64,000 bases of DNA from Siphonodentalium dalli (GCA_032622095.1 CP136063.1:283333426-283397425); one strand, 5' to 3'. Positions 34,490 through 47,060 are shown, counted from the stretch's first letter. The notes: generated by a model not told the origin, from the letters alone. Translations and numbers: made by a program.

Positions 34490-34850
34490 AGGATTATATA
34501 GCAAACAATATGTAATCGGGGTTCACGATTAGATGGCTGGTGGCATCTAATCGCAAGCACGGGTGGCACGTGATGTTCGATTGAATATCAGATTGTTGGA
34601 TATCATACAATCCCATATCCCATAATATGTCAAATATAGCGAATTATCGAAATATGAAATACAACGAAAAAGCGAAATAGTAAAATACAGCGAAATAGCG
34701 GAATAAAAAATACATAGAAATAGGAAATTATTTTTATTACCGAAATAATGGACATATTGAAGAAGTGTTTTAAAGAAGTGTTTTAAAGATGCCAATAGCC
34801 ATCTAATCGTGAACCCCGATTAACTATCTTTTGGTAGTCAAACGTGTGCG
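34490..34850 (-). repeat. Repeat G, copy 3 (inverted)
   Basis: tgatgttcgattgaatatca, cccataatatgtcaaatata and cgaaatag runs are the complement of 21560-21860. Confidence 0.7.
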
Positions 34851-35166
34851 TATTGGGTGCTTCTCGATAGGATTTGATTTGTGATCCATACATGCATGAT
34901 GCACAGGAGGATACAACGCTTCGCTTATCTGGCATACATGTCGGTGTTCGGTGATTTCTACGTGCGATGCAGTAATTTATCGTGAAAGTACCCATATTCG
35001 CGGTCTTTTCCCGAAATTGACAATGTCGTTATATGGCCAAGAGGCTGAAACGATATTAAACGTCAGATATTAATCCAGCTTGAGATCTCATCGCTGGGGT
35101 GATACGGAACTAAAGATGTAGAATTACGTCCCTTTGTTTTTTTTTACACGGATACTCGAATACGAG
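34851..35166. other. No gene or recognised repeat
   Basis: Nothing supportable. Confidence 0.3.
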
Positions 35167-35566
35167 TTAACCCTTTACCCAACAAACCGGCCAAAACCGG
35201 CCAAATATAGCTTCAACAGCCTAAAATATCTTCGGTCTGTCTCAATAGAACCATACAAATATGGATATCATTGGAATCGGCTCCTTGACCACATTGTGTT
35301 AGTTACAATTATGCCCTGTGCCAATGCATTCTCTTATATATGCGAGTCGACCATAGGTCGCCTCGCATATATAAGAGAATGCATTGGCCTAAAAAAAATC
35401 TTTTTTTAACACTTTTTACCATTTTTTCTTACATTCTTTAACAATTTTATAATTTTTAATGTGTTAAGCCAATGCATTCTCTTATATATGCGAGGCGACC
35501 TATGGTCGACTCGCATATATAAGAGAATGCATTGGCACAGGGCCCTTCTGTTGGGTAAAGGGTTAA
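35167..35566 (+). mobile_element. Family A hairpin MITE, copy A3 (best reference copy)
   Basis: 400 bp, perfect TTAA on both sides, TIRs ttaaccctttacccaaca and tgttgggtaaagggttaa. The left subterminal part holds ccggccaaaaccggcc. Hairpins at 35321-35387 and 35469-35535 have perfect 26-bp arms. The spacer is AT-rich with attctttaacaattttataa. Innermost flanks ccctgtgcc and ggcacaggg are themselves inverted repeats. Confidence 0.93.
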
Positions 35567-35575
35567 CAAAATTCT

Positions 35576-35632
35576 GGCGCACGATTGGAGTATAATATAA
35601 TAATGGCGCACGATTGGAGTATAATATATCAT
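35576..35632 (+). repeat. ~29-bp tandem duplication
   Basis: ggcgcacgattggagtataa is repeated once immediately after, adjoining copy A3. Confidence 0.85.
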
Positions 35633-37119
35633 ATAACTCTACAAACTGAAGAAACATAACACCCATTGCATGTCAAAATGTGGGTCTGTCCTAGTCTCAA
35701 ATGCGTGCGTGTCCAGACAATGGCGGGATATTGTGGTTGGATATTGGCTTTCGAATTTTGAGCAAAAAGCGGGGCAGTTGTGAAAAGGGCATGGCTCGAT
35801 AAGTACTCCTCCATGGCAAAATATGTCGGAAGGGTTTGTCTTCACGGCCTTATTTATTAGTCGTGTATTTCGGAACTATAGAGAATTTAGCGTGGGCGTG
35901 CCCAAACGTTATAACAAAGAGGCCTATGGAAAACACACTAAGTATATATTACATTTGCTCAGATATATGGCGAACTTGGAATTACTCGAACAAAATCCTC
36001 ACTTTAGCATAAACTGCAGAGTCAGCAGATTGTTTTATCCAGAAATATGAGCTGCACTGAAAATTCGGTGCCATTATTTCATTAATTGTATATAGTTACC
36101 ATAAGTGGCGTTACACTATATACAGTATCGAGACGACCCTAGTGGTCATACATGAAACATTTTATATTTAGACACTATTTTTGACAAGAATGAGTATTGG
36201 ATTTAAAGGAGTATTTAGTTTACTGTACCATGGTCTGTAAATTGGCTTATTTGGTTGGTGCTTCTCTCTAGCTGAATACTAGACCATTCCAATGCATTAA
36301 TTTATAATTGAATTGGAAAATTCATTCAATCCAGACAGGGTTAAAGCATAAGTTTCTTTCCACTTACTGCCCATTCATCTGTCTGGGATTGTTTAAGATA
36401 GATGCGTAATATAAATAGGGGACCATATGTTAAGAAACATATAGGAGGACGCACTGGATCAACCAGACTTAGTGATCCAGAGTAATCCCGTATACATGAT
36501 ACATACGCATGGTGCCCACCAGGCAGAAAGATTCATTCTCAAAACTACTTACAAATATAACATCGAATCTGTCTGAGTAGGAGTCATTGAGAACATTCCA
36601 ACGGATAAACTAAGCTTACAACCGAAGAAGAGGTCCCCGTAAGCACGTTAGCGAGTAGACTTGGTCAGCTATATAGGGTGTTTCAGGCTATAACCAGGTG
36701 AAAGCTAACGTCATGCGCATCAACCAAGAACAACACCAGCTGAATTTAACTCGGGTACATATGTGTTTGATAACTGTTTTTATTTTTTATCTTAAAATAC
36801 CAACAAAACAAAACAAAAATACTAATGCAAATACTCCCTGTTGATAATATTCGATAACTAATTAAGCACCTTTCGATTCAATTTTCGATTCAATTTTACT
36901 CGTTTCCCAATAATTCCCCATTTTACACCCCTTTTCATGTTATTTTTAGCATGTTACCCGTTCGCCATTTTACCCCCTTTTTTCGCTGTTAGCATTTTTT
37001 AGCATGTTATCACCCCCAATTTACCAGTAACTTTTTAATAATTTTTTCGATTTGTAATTTTATGCGCTTTTGTATTTCTTAGTAATGTCTCACTTATAGT
37101 TCTACATTTTTGTTGATGT
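35633..37119. other. No supported gene
   Basis: A plus-strand 75-aa frame (35823-36050) looks moderately protein-like (GVPKRYNKEAYGKHTKY), but I recognise no family and see no start or splice support. 36896-37025 has short echoes of ccattttac and tagcatgtta. Confidence 0.3.
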
Positions 37120-37240
37120 CCATAATTATGTCTTATATTTGCAATTGTATTTTATGTTTAACATGTCAATCGTTTTAGAGCACTTCGGTGGATTTTACGC
37201 TATACAAAACTGTTATTTATTTTTTATTTATTATTTATTT
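37120..37240 (+). repeat. Probable LINE/SINE 3' tail with (TTAT)n
   Basis: tttagagcacttcggtggat then ttacgctatacaaa then tttattatttattt resembles the gcgctatataaa plus (TTAT)n 3' ends common in marine-invertebrate retroelements. Confidence 0.4.
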
Positions 37241-37378
37241 ATGCACAAAAGTTCGCTGACAGATATGCAGGATATTACGATGAATACAAAAGTTAAAGAA
37301 TGACAGATATATCCAACGACCGGAATGCCACTAGTTTTCGCATTATTCAGTATTCCATACATATCAAAATCAAAGCGC

Positions 37379-37761
37379 TTAAACCCTTTACCCAACAAAC
37401 CGGCCAAAACCGGCCAAATAAAGCTTCAACAGCCTAAAATATCTTCGGTCTGTCTCAATAGAACCATACAAATATGGATATCATTGGAACCGGCTCCTTG
37501 ACCACATTGTGATAGTTACAGTTATACCCTGTGCCAATGCATTCTCTTATATATGCGAGTCGACCATAGGTCGCCTCGCATATATAAGAGAATGCATTGG
37601 CATAAAAAGAATCTTTTTTTAACACTTTTTACCATTTTTTCTTACATTCTTTAACAATTTTATAATTTTTAATGTGTTAAGCCAATGCATTCTCTTATAT
37701 ATGCGAGGCGACCTATGGTCGACTCGCATATATAAGAGAATGCATTGGCACAGGGCCCTTC
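37379..37761 (+). mobile_element. Family A hairpin MITE, copy A4, right TIR replaced
   Basis: Left end ttaaaccctttacccaac, hairpins 37534-37600 and 37682-37748. After gcacagggcccttc the normal right TIR is absent. Instead tcaaaatcaaagcgctttaa (37760-37779) repeats the left flank (37364-37382). Confidence 0.85.
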
Positions 37762-39300
37762 AAAATCAAAGCGCTTTAAAGAAGCTCATGCATGATATGA
37801 TGGTATGTTTCGTCAATCATATATATGTACCAAACTCAATTATTGGCTCTTCTCCATTGCCGTGGCTGGATCACACTAATAACCCGACATTCGCAGCTCA
37901 CACACACTCTGTACTGATACATGTATAATCAACTACATGTATCTCTATAAAAAAAAAAAATACACTATATATTTATATGTGTTTTCTTTTGATATAATTG
38001 GTGATAATACGCATATTTGGTGATGATACGCATAATTGGTGATAATACGCATGTGATCACAATATATACTCCTTGGCCATTAATTGCATATTAAGAATAT
38101 TGTCGAAAACCACTGTGCGACCATCCGCGTAAGTTATGGGATCTCTAAATTCAATGGTGTCCTGTATACATGCACGTGCATGGTGACTTAAATGTCATTA
38201 CGCGCGCCGCGTGTACACTAATGTAGAGGTTCTTGTTTCGCATAGGCGCATGGGGGTTTTATTTATAGAATGGGAATTTTTGGGAGGATTAAAAGTCGAA
38301 CTGCGAACCGAAGTCCGAGTCCGGTAAAAGGTGTAGTTGGGAATTTCAATTTCGTTTATTGTTGTTAACATTATGTCATAATTGTTGATTTTTGGTTTGT
38401 GATAAGCTATGCCAATTACAAATACCGGAAATGAAGTCTTATATTTCAACTTTTATAGACATTTTTCGTTCTGCAGTCCACTGGGGGTTGTGGTCGGAGA
38501 TGGCCGAGTCGGCCGCCGGTTCGTAAATTAGGTGCTGGTTGTTATTGTTATTTTAACGGAATTCTGAGTTGGTCATTCGCGGAACCAATATATTTTATAT
38601 TCTATAATTACAATCATGGGTATATAATATATGATCTTGAGCGCGTTACCATTTCTAGCATTGGTTTTCTTGTAATCCAATAACTCAGCAAGTCCGTCAG
38701 TAAACGGTGTTAAACCAGAATGTAAGAGTTCTTTGTCTGACTATGCACACGAAGAAACGTTCATTTTAATTGTGCTAAAAGTGCTTACAATATTGTGACA
38801 CATATCACGGGCCTATAATCGATGGATCATAAAGGACTATAAGTTTATTGTGCACACCTATTCACAGTAGCACATCGGATGAAGCTATGAATACCGGTGG
38901 AGGTAGACTAATAACACGCACCTTGTTCAAACCCGGGGAGAATAGACAGTAACAATGGGTTGAGGTGACATTGTCGTTATCTCAATTCCACATTGAATCG
39001 GTGCCCCATAATGTATTTATATGAATCCGTTCTTAATGGTATTTTGAAGGACTTTGACCTCTCGCTATGAAACTTATAATTGTGACGCATATGCCGGGAG
39101 TATGCAAGTCCTTCGCGCATTATTGCTAACGACAATGCATTTGTCGCATTCATATAACCACGGGCGCTCTATGTTATATAGTGATTAAACCACTCTGTGT
39201 TTATGCAATTGCCATGGCTCTTCCGATTTTGCCTACGATGGTGCACCTATACAATGCACGCTGATTCATGTGTACACACATATGTATATATAGTCAGGCA
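37762..39300. other. No gene; a short 3-unit tandem repeat
   Basis: ttggtgataatacgcata is repeated three times at about 37997-38053. The rest shows no supportable features. Confidence 0.5.
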
Positions 39301-39640
39301 AAGTCGGACAACAAGACGCATACATATTGGGCCCCGTATGGGCCCGGGGTAGAATAGGCCTACCGCCCCACCAGGCTATGGTCTTACAATCTCGTCCAAA
39401 TACGGATACGATAGGCGAGAATCGCATGCGTTTTGATATGTCGATGCCGTCTGGAGAGTTTGGCGGGACCAGCATCCCGTCTCGATTTGCTCAGTCTACC
39501 CTTGATGCTATAAAGTGGTAGCCGCGGGCGCTTATATATAGAGTTGTTTTTATGAGCCATCAGGCCCCCGCGGCAGCGGTCGCTGGCGCGACCTGACTGC
39601 CTCGATATCAATTTGAAAACAGTGCCGTCCGCCCCCACCC
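39301..39640 (+). repeat. GC-richer island with gggcccggggtagaatagg motif
   Basis: The motif at about 39340 resembles 16172 and the ccggggagaatag at about 38933. A region of unusually high GC follows, including gggaccagcatccc and ccgcggcagcggtcgctggc. This may be a SINE fragment or an exon-like island; I cannot decide which. Confidence 0.3.
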
Positions 39641-39958
39641 ACCCTAAAAGTGATTTTTCCTATAGTGTTTTTGAAACGTGTCTCTTTGTGGTGTCATTCT
39701 TTTGGTATGATTTTTTACTAAATAACGGGTATGTTAGAGTTACATTTCTTTGAATTTTACAATCGAAACATAGTATAAGATATTCGCATGCGATGCTGAG
39801 TCACACGGGACACGGCAAACTAAATCGCGCTCAAATTGGCTTGCGATTTTTCAGCATCCCATCCCATTTGGCATGCGATAGCGTTTGTACTAGGTGGCCC
39901 CACTGCGAGGGGTACAAATCCCTTAATGTGGCACCATGTTTGCCGTGGGGGTGCATCC

Positions 39959-40253
39959 CAATTCAATTCAATTTTAATAGTAACTCTGGTCATCATAATA
40001 GACATTACAGAGATAATACATAGGACACAATTACGTATCATCAATACATAATGTACATGTATACATACACAGAAAATAATTAGGATAAATAATACATCGA
40101 TGTCGCGTTTAATGGATGTATACTTGTTTACTCATCATATAGTCAGATAATATATTTACTAATATATGGTATATGGTGTGTATCAACGAATTTATATTTA
40201 CTAAAGGTACTCGAGTACCTACAAATGTGAACGCGCACACATGCGCGTAAGCC
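39959..40253 (-). mobile_element. 3' UTR and AATTG-type tail of a LINE fragment
   Basis: On the minus strand the region after the reverse-transcriptase fragment ends in aattgaattgaattggg, a short pentanucleotide tail like those of the other two LINE copies in the window. Confidence 0.45.
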
Positions 40254-40748
40254 TCAGGAGTTTCTGAAAATTTCCAAAATCTTTTTAATAAATACCGAAA
40301 GGTTTTTTGTTTTGCGCTCGCTATTTTGATTGAATAATTGGTTCAACTTCAAAGTGTTTGGTCTATTGAAATAGTATGGTTTGATGTATCTTACTCTCAA
40401 ACCCTTTAATTTTTCACACTTCAAGATAGCGTGGAATTCATCTCCTAACTCTGCGTTACATAATGAGCACTTTCTTTCCGAGTAGTCTCCATTTGTCCAT
40501 GATCCTTCTTCAATTGGTAATTTATGATTTCTTGTCCGGAATCTTATGAGAGCGTGTAACATTGATGTATCGCTGGATGACAAATATTGTTCGCGGACAA
40601 AGTTATCTTTCATGACTCGATAAAAGGTAAATTTGTTTGATACAGCTATTACGGTTCTCCATTGTTGTGAGTATATATCAGTTAGTCCAATGAGGTGTGG
40701 TGTAGGAATCATGGATGTACTATAGGTCTCATTCAATCGGCTAGTCAC
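40254..40748 (-). pseudogene. Non-LTR retrotransposon C-terminal fragment (about 164 aa, 5'-truncated)
   Basis: The open frame contains FRTRNHKLPIEEGSWTN and then CSLCNAELGDEFHAILKC, a C-x2-C-x8-H-x4-C motif. This is the usual C-terminal signature of CR1/jockey-like reverse transcriptase proteins in marine invertebrates. Endonuclease and reverse-transcriptase domains are missing, and a stop lies just upstream in frame. The protein's own start appears to be a GTG, so this is a truncated element rather than a gene. It differs in sequence from the fragment at 9488-9777 and from the intact element. Confidence 0.78.
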
Positions 40749-42955
40749 GCTTCTTCACAGTGTTTCATATTCAATTTTTGTTATATGTTGTATTGCTTGT
40801 CTGATGTTTGAAGTATGGTTTTCTGTTTTTTTCACGTATGTTTCTGTTCTATCCTGTCTCGTGTGTGATCGTCTTGGTGATTGTTGAGTGTTGAATCCTG
40901 TGTTGGGTCACCGCTTCAGCTATGTATCAATATTCGAAGGGTAGTCCACGGCGGCTGCTGGGCTAGTTGCCGTTTTTTTGCTTTCCGTATGGCAACTCAA
41001 ATAAAAAAACAATGTATTGCTCGTAAGATTGATGACTAACCAAGGTTCAATGATGCTGTGGTATTCCATCAGTACTTGATTCTTGGTTTTGACCAAAATG
41101 TGAAAAGAACTTCCATCTTTGTCATTGATGAAACGCTTCAAATCAGTGCTGAAAATTGAAATAGCTCTTGATTGAATGTTCAAAGAAAGTTCAATTGATG
41201 CTCTGCTCCAGTTAACATCTATTGCACATGCACCAGTGTTGGTTACTCCTCGCAATACATTGAATAGTAACAGAGCTGTGTTGCGAACCCGTGATATATC
41301 TGATTCTTCTTAATCAGAAAAATTGGCGGGTTTGGCACCACAAGGAGTTACAGAAGTCCATAGATTTACAGAGACTGTTGATGGACTAAAAGTTCATCTG
41401 AAAAGTTATCTTCTGACCTTCGAACGGTGCTAGCATCCACCGACAATGAAGGTTGGGTATATGATGATGAAATTAAGCATATTTGATCCAATCATATTGC
41501 TAGTTTTTTAATTGTCAGGGGTATGGCCGTGGCCAGGAACATTGTGTTCTTTTTCTGCTCATGATCAAAATTTCAAACTGTCAAGGTTCACATGCTGCAA
41601 TGGATCACTCATGCCCCATTTGGGACTACGAATATCACATATAGATGCCACGAAACAAGTTGGTCCTCGACCATCCATTCAAAATGTCACATTTTCAGCA
41701 ATCGTGTCTACAGAAAAAGTGAGTTGATGGCAACTTGATGCCAGCACTCAGACATGAAAAACAAACTCGTCAGTGTACCACTAGCAACACAAGTTGAGGC
41801 GACTGATATTATTTCAGTTTCAGAACATGAAGAGCAAAACAATCTATGAAAAATCGCCCGTTGCTTCGAAACAAATATCGCTCAAACGTTTCAAATATCA
41901 GAAAGACCACATGAGTGACGAGAAACGGTTATCTCTCAAATATAAGAAACATTAGTTGTGAATCGAGGCTGTCAGTTGGGGTGAAGGATGACATTCTGTC
42001 TCACCCACCCGACCTGGAGCATATGCTATGTCTTGATCAGTCGATCGATTTCAACTGTGGGCAAGGTTTTATATAATACCATACCTATGATATAGTATGT
42101 CCTTGACGTGTGTGCAACGCAGTTCTAATTTCTAGCTATATAAAGAGAACATTTAAAAAAACCGATGTCATCTGTTATGTGATTTTCCATCAGAAATCTG
42201 ACTGATCGGTGGTTATTTCTAGAAGGATCGAATTAGTGTTTTGAACGTGTAGTGTTTATTGGTTTCCCCATACGAATAGTTTGAAAACTACAACTATTTA
42301 TGTCGATTTAGGGGAATTCTCACCAGCATGGTCGTAGTAGCCGCCATTCTATGCAGAAAACTCACGAGTGAACTGGACACGGATCGATAATGAACTGGGC
42401 AGAAGATCGAAAGCTGAGTCGGCTACGCTGTGCAGTTCCTACATGTACCCCGTACTATGATTCAGAGGGAAAGAACTAATATAACATACAGGCAAAACTA
42501 TATTGGCCGCTGTTTCCAAGTTTAGTTGAGATGTCGCATTTTGGTATTGAACGAATCCCGGTGGGATGTTGTTGTCACCAGACGTAACGAAGCCAATATG
42601 CATGCATATTTAACTATACGTAACTACTAAATCCATATATTGTATGAAACATGTTCATACAAAGCATCGCAATCTTGTCGGATCGCATGATCCATAATGG
42701 TGAGTAGCTACCCCCTCATTTACGGACGCCGGCGTATTAGGGGTCTGTTCTGGTATATTCCGGGAATATTTCGGTTGATAACTTAAACCTCACAGTAAAA
42801 TATGTTGTTTTTACAGTTATAAATTCTTATAACATGTTTTAAACAGTTACAAATATCAAATAGGGGCCCACAGGTCATTAGTAAAAACTTCACGAGGTTG
42901 TAAAAAACGCTTGTTTTGTCCCTCGGGCCACCCACCCATCCTTCCTGCAAATTTG
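40749..42955. other. No supported gene; protein-like islands on both strands
   Basis: The minus-strand frame 40920-41255 (111 aa) and plus-strand segments around 41340-41730 have fairly normal amino-acid composition. They are interrupted and I recognise no motifs. They could be an eroded coding element. Confidence 0.3.
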
Positions 42956-42990
42956 TTATTACACCCCCCCCCCCCCCACCACCCCCCCCG
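42956..42990. repeat. Poly-C tract
   Basis: A run of about 15 C, then accacc, then 8 C. Length is likely unreliable. Confidence 0.8.
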
Positions 42991-43275
42991 CACGTCCCGT
43001 TTAAAAACGCGTCACGTTCTTTCTTTTAACAAATAATATAAAGAGCGTTCTGTAATAATTTATTCATCATGTGGTAAAAATAAAGAGCGTCTGACTCCTA
43101 TGTGAAAACAGCAAGGAAATTGCCTTAGTGTTGCCAAGGTTTATAAGGCATGTATATGGATATTTCCTTGTATTCATCAACCAATCGTATATACGATTAT
43201 AACTTACGTAGATATAATTAGAGGACCAATGAGCCATATCAGTTTGAATAGAAAATAAATCATATTTATGACTAA

Positions 43276-43690
43276 GGGTACGTTCATACACTGGCAAGTT
43301 TGCACGGTATGGTTTGCAGGCATTTTGTCGTAGAAAATGATATGGTGCCATAATATGAACGGAAACAAGGACATAAAGTGCATCTGTGCCACAGCTAACT
43401 ACATGCGAAGTAAAATCTCTGTAATTCCACCTGTAACGATGCTACATGAATTTGCCTGTAAATAGCATGCAATTATATCGCAAGAATAAATCATACATGT
43501 ATTTGAAGGCAAATTCCAATAGCACTGTTACAAGTGGAATTAGATAAATGTTACTTCTCATGTATTTCGCTTTTGGTAAAGATGCATGTTATGTGCACGG
43601 TTCCGTTCATATTCTGGCACAATGTCGTTTTCGATAACGAAATGCCCGCAAAAACATACATCGCAAACTTGCCAGTGTATGAACGTAGCC
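43276..43690. mobile_element. Family H MITE (PIF/Harbinger-like, TAA), copy H1
   Basis: Flanked by TAA (43273-43275 and 43691-43693). TIRs of about 45 bp begin gggtacgttcatacactggc and end gccagtgtatgaacgtagcc. Internal arms continue to pair (tgcaggcattttgtcg with cgaaatgcccgca). A 3-bp TWA duplication with GGG-starting TIRs is the PIF/Harbinger pattern. Non-coding. Confidence 0.85.
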
Positions 43691-43693
43691 TAA

Positions 43694-44482
43694 GGGTACA
43701 TTCACACACTCGCAAATTTACCAGGCATTCTTGTGCAGGCATTAGGTATATAAAGCTACAATGTTCCAGAAATAGAATGATAAAATGGTTATAAAATACA
43801 GTTATAAACTACATATGTACCACAGCTGACTACGCGAGGAGCAAAAACTATGTAGTTGCACTAGCAGCGCTGCTATCGAAATTTGGCTGTCAATTGCATG
43901 CAACGATCTCGCAAAAAATAAATTATAAAGCTTATTTAACCCTTTACCCAACAGAAGGGCCCTGTGCCAATGCATTCTCTTATATATGCGAGTCGACCAT
44001 AGGTCGCCTCGCATATATAAGAGAATGCATTGGCTTAACACATAAAAATTATAAAATTGTTAAAGAATGTAAGAAAAAATGGTAAAAAGTGTTAAAAAAA
44101 GATTTTTTTTAGGCCAATGCATTCTCTTATATATGCGAGGCGACCTATGGTCGACTCGCATATATAAGAGAATGCATTGACACAGGGTATAACTGTAACT
44201 ATCACAATGTGGTCAAGGAGCCGGTTCCAATGATATCCATATTTGTATGGTTCTATTGAGACAGACCGAAGATATTTTAGGCTGTTGAAGCTTTATTTGG
44301 CCGGTTTTGGTCGGTTTGTTGGGTAAAGGATTAAGGCAATATGTTATTAGCACCGTTACATGTGGAACTATTGAAATTTTACTTCTCATGTCATTGTTAC
44401 CTTTGGTAAAAATACATATTATATATGCATGATGTCGTTGATACGCTGGCACCGTCTGGGTTTCCTGTGTATGAACGTAGCC
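43694..44482. mobile_element. Family H MITE, copy H2, containing nested A5
   Basis: Starts gggtacattcacacactcgc immediately after the TAA shared with H1 and ends gtgtatgaacgtagcc, followed by CAA (decayed TAA). Removing A5 aligns tatttaaggcaatatg with tatttgaaggcaaattc of H1, so the host element is about 390 bp. Confidence 0.85.
43936..44334 (-). mobile_element. Family A hairpin MITE, copy A5 (nested in H2)
   Basis: TTAA on both sides (right end gggtaaaggattaa), hairpins 43967-44033 and 44114-44180. Inserted into the sequence attTTAAggcaa of the family H element. Confidence 0.92.
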
Positions 44483-44536
44483 CAATCGAGGGGATTTGGA
44501 TTGTTTGAATATATTTATCGTGAGCCAAACATTTAC

Positions 44537-47060
44537 AACATAAATCATGTACACTTTCATAGACACATTGTGGATGTGAGTTGACAGGCGATTAGAACAC
44601 AAATTATATACACTGTTCATAGAAACATTGTGGATGTGAGTTGACAGGGGATTAGAACACAAATTATATACACTGTTCATATAAACATTGTGGATGTGAT
44701 TTGACAGGGGATTAGAACACAAATTATATACACTGTTCATAGAAACATTGTGGATGTGAGTTGACGGGGATTAGAACACAAATTATATACACTGTTCATA
44801 GAAACATTGTGGATGTGAGTTGACAGGGGATTAGAACACAAATTATATACACTGTTCATATAAACATTGTAGATGTGAGTTGACAGGGGATTAGAACACA
44901 AATTATATACACTGTTCATATAAACATTGTAGATGTGAGTTGACAGGGGATTAGAACACAAATTATATACACTGTTCATAGAAACATTGTGGATGTGAGT
45001 TGACGGGGATTAGAACACAAATTATATACACTGTTCATATAAACATTGTAGATGTGAGTTGACAGGCGATTAGAACACAAATTATATACACTGTTCATAG
45101 AAACATTGTGGATGTGAGTTGACGGGGATTAGAACACAAATTATATACACTGTTCATAGAAACATTGTGGATGTGAGTTGACAGGGGATTAGAACACAAA
45201 TTATATACACTGTTCATAGAAACATTGTGGATGTGAGTTGACAGGGGATTAGAACACAAATTATATACACTGTTCATATAAACATTGTAGATGTGAGTTG
45301 ACAGAGGATTAGAACACAAATTATATACACTGTTCATAGAAACATTGTGGATGTGAGTTCACAAGGGATTAGAACACAGTATATACAATGTTCATATAAA
45401 CATTGTAGATGTGAGTTGACAGGGGATTAGAACACAAATTATATACACTGTTCATAGAAACATTGTCGATGTGAGTTGACAGGGGATTAGAACACACATT
45501 ATATACACTGTTCATATAAACAGTGTAGATGTGAGTTGACAGGGGATTAGAACACAAATTATATACACTGTTCATAGAAACATTGTCGATTTGAGTTGAC
45601 AGGGGATTAGAACACAAATTATATACACTGTTCATAGAAACATTGTGGATGTGAGTTGACGGGGATTAGAACACAAATTATATACACTGTTCATAGAAAC
45701 ATTGTGGATGTGAGTTGACAGGGGATTAGAACACAAATTATATACACTGTTCATAGAAACATTGTGGATGTGAGTTCACAAGGGATTAGAACACAGTATA
45801 TACAATGTTCATATAAACATTGTGGATGTGATTTGACAGGGGATTAGAACACAAATTATATACACTGTTCATAGAAACATTGTGGATGTGAGTTGACGGG
45901 GATTAGAACACAAAGTATATACACTGTTCATAGAAACATTGTGGATGTGAGTTGACAGGGGATTAGAACACAAATTATATACACTGTTCATAGAAACATT
46001 GTGGATGTGAGTTGACAGGGGATTAGAACACAAATTATATACACTGTTCATAGAAACATTGTGGATGTGAGTTCACAAGGGATTAGAACACAGTATATAC
46101 AATGTTCATATAAACATTGTGGATGTGATTTGACAGGGGATTAGAACACAAATTATATACACTGTTCATAGAAACATTGTGGATGTGAGTTGACGGGGAT
46201 TAGAACACAAATTATATACACTGTTCATAGAAACATTGTGGATGTGAGTTGACAGGGGATTAGAACACAAATTATATACACTGTTCATAGAAACATTGTG
46301 GATGTGAGTTGACAGGGGATTAGAACACAAATTATATACACTGTTCATAGAAACATTGTGGATGTGAGTTCACAAGGGATTAGAACACAGTATATACAAT
46401 GTTCATATAAACATTGTGGATGTGATTTGACAGGGGATTAGAACACAAATTATATACACTGTTCATAGAAACATTGTGGATGTGAGTTGACAGGGGGTTA
46501 GAACACAAATTATATACACTGTTCATATAAACATTGTATATGTGAGTTGACAGGGGATTAGAACACAAATTATATACACTGTTCATAGAAACATGGTCGA
46601 TGTGAGTTGACAGGGGATTATAACACAAATTATATACACTGTTCATAGAAACATTGTGGATGTGAGTTCACAGGGGGTTAGAACACATTATATACAATGT
46701 TCATAGTAACATTGTGGATGTGAGTTCACAGGGGATTAGAACACAAATTATATACACTGTTCATAGAAACATTGTGGATGTGAGTTGACAGGGGATTAGA
46801 ACACAAACAAATTATATACACTGTTCATAGAAACATGGTGGATGTGAGTTGACAGGGGATTAGAACACAAATTATATACACTGTTCATAGAAACATTGTG
46901 GATGTGAGTTGACAGGGGATTAGAACACAAATTATATACACTGTTCATAGAAACATTGTGGATGTGAGTTGACAGGGGATTAGAACACAAATTATATACA
47001 CTGTTCATAGAAACATTGTGGATGTGAGTTGACAGGGGATTATAACACAAATTATATAAC
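44537..47060. repeat. 60-bp satellite array (about 42 units) with 297-bp higher-order period
   Basis: The unit is aacattgtggatgtgagttg, acaggggattagaacacaaa, ttatatacactgttcataga. Length variants are 59 bp (gacgggg) and 58 bp (acacagtatatacaatg). The distinctive ttcacaagggattag variant recurs at 45361, 45778, 46075 and 46372. The last three are spaced 297 bp (60+60+60+59+58), and the first gap is 297 plus two extra units. Because 60 is divisible by three, reverse frames give a repeating 20-residue peptide, which is not evidence of a gene. Confidence 0.97.

Noticed and set aside
37364-37780. Genuine 20-bp target-site duplication for a family A element
   Set aside because: All other copies use TTAA, and this copy lacks its right TIR, so repair or conversion is more likely.
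40920-41255. 111-aa minus-strand frame
   Set aside because: Normal composition, but no motif, neighbours or splice signals. May be an eroded element; not enough to call.
44213-47050. Repeated open frames encoding a 20-residue peptide (MNSVYNLCSNPLSTHIHNVS)
   Set aside because: They arise because the satellite unit is 60 bp, a multiple of three. 58- and 59-bp units break the frame and there are no gene signals.
44537-47060. CRISPR-like array
   Set aside because: Units are contiguous with no unique spacers. The 29-, 40- and 45-bp arrays are likewise simple tandem repeats in an animal genome.
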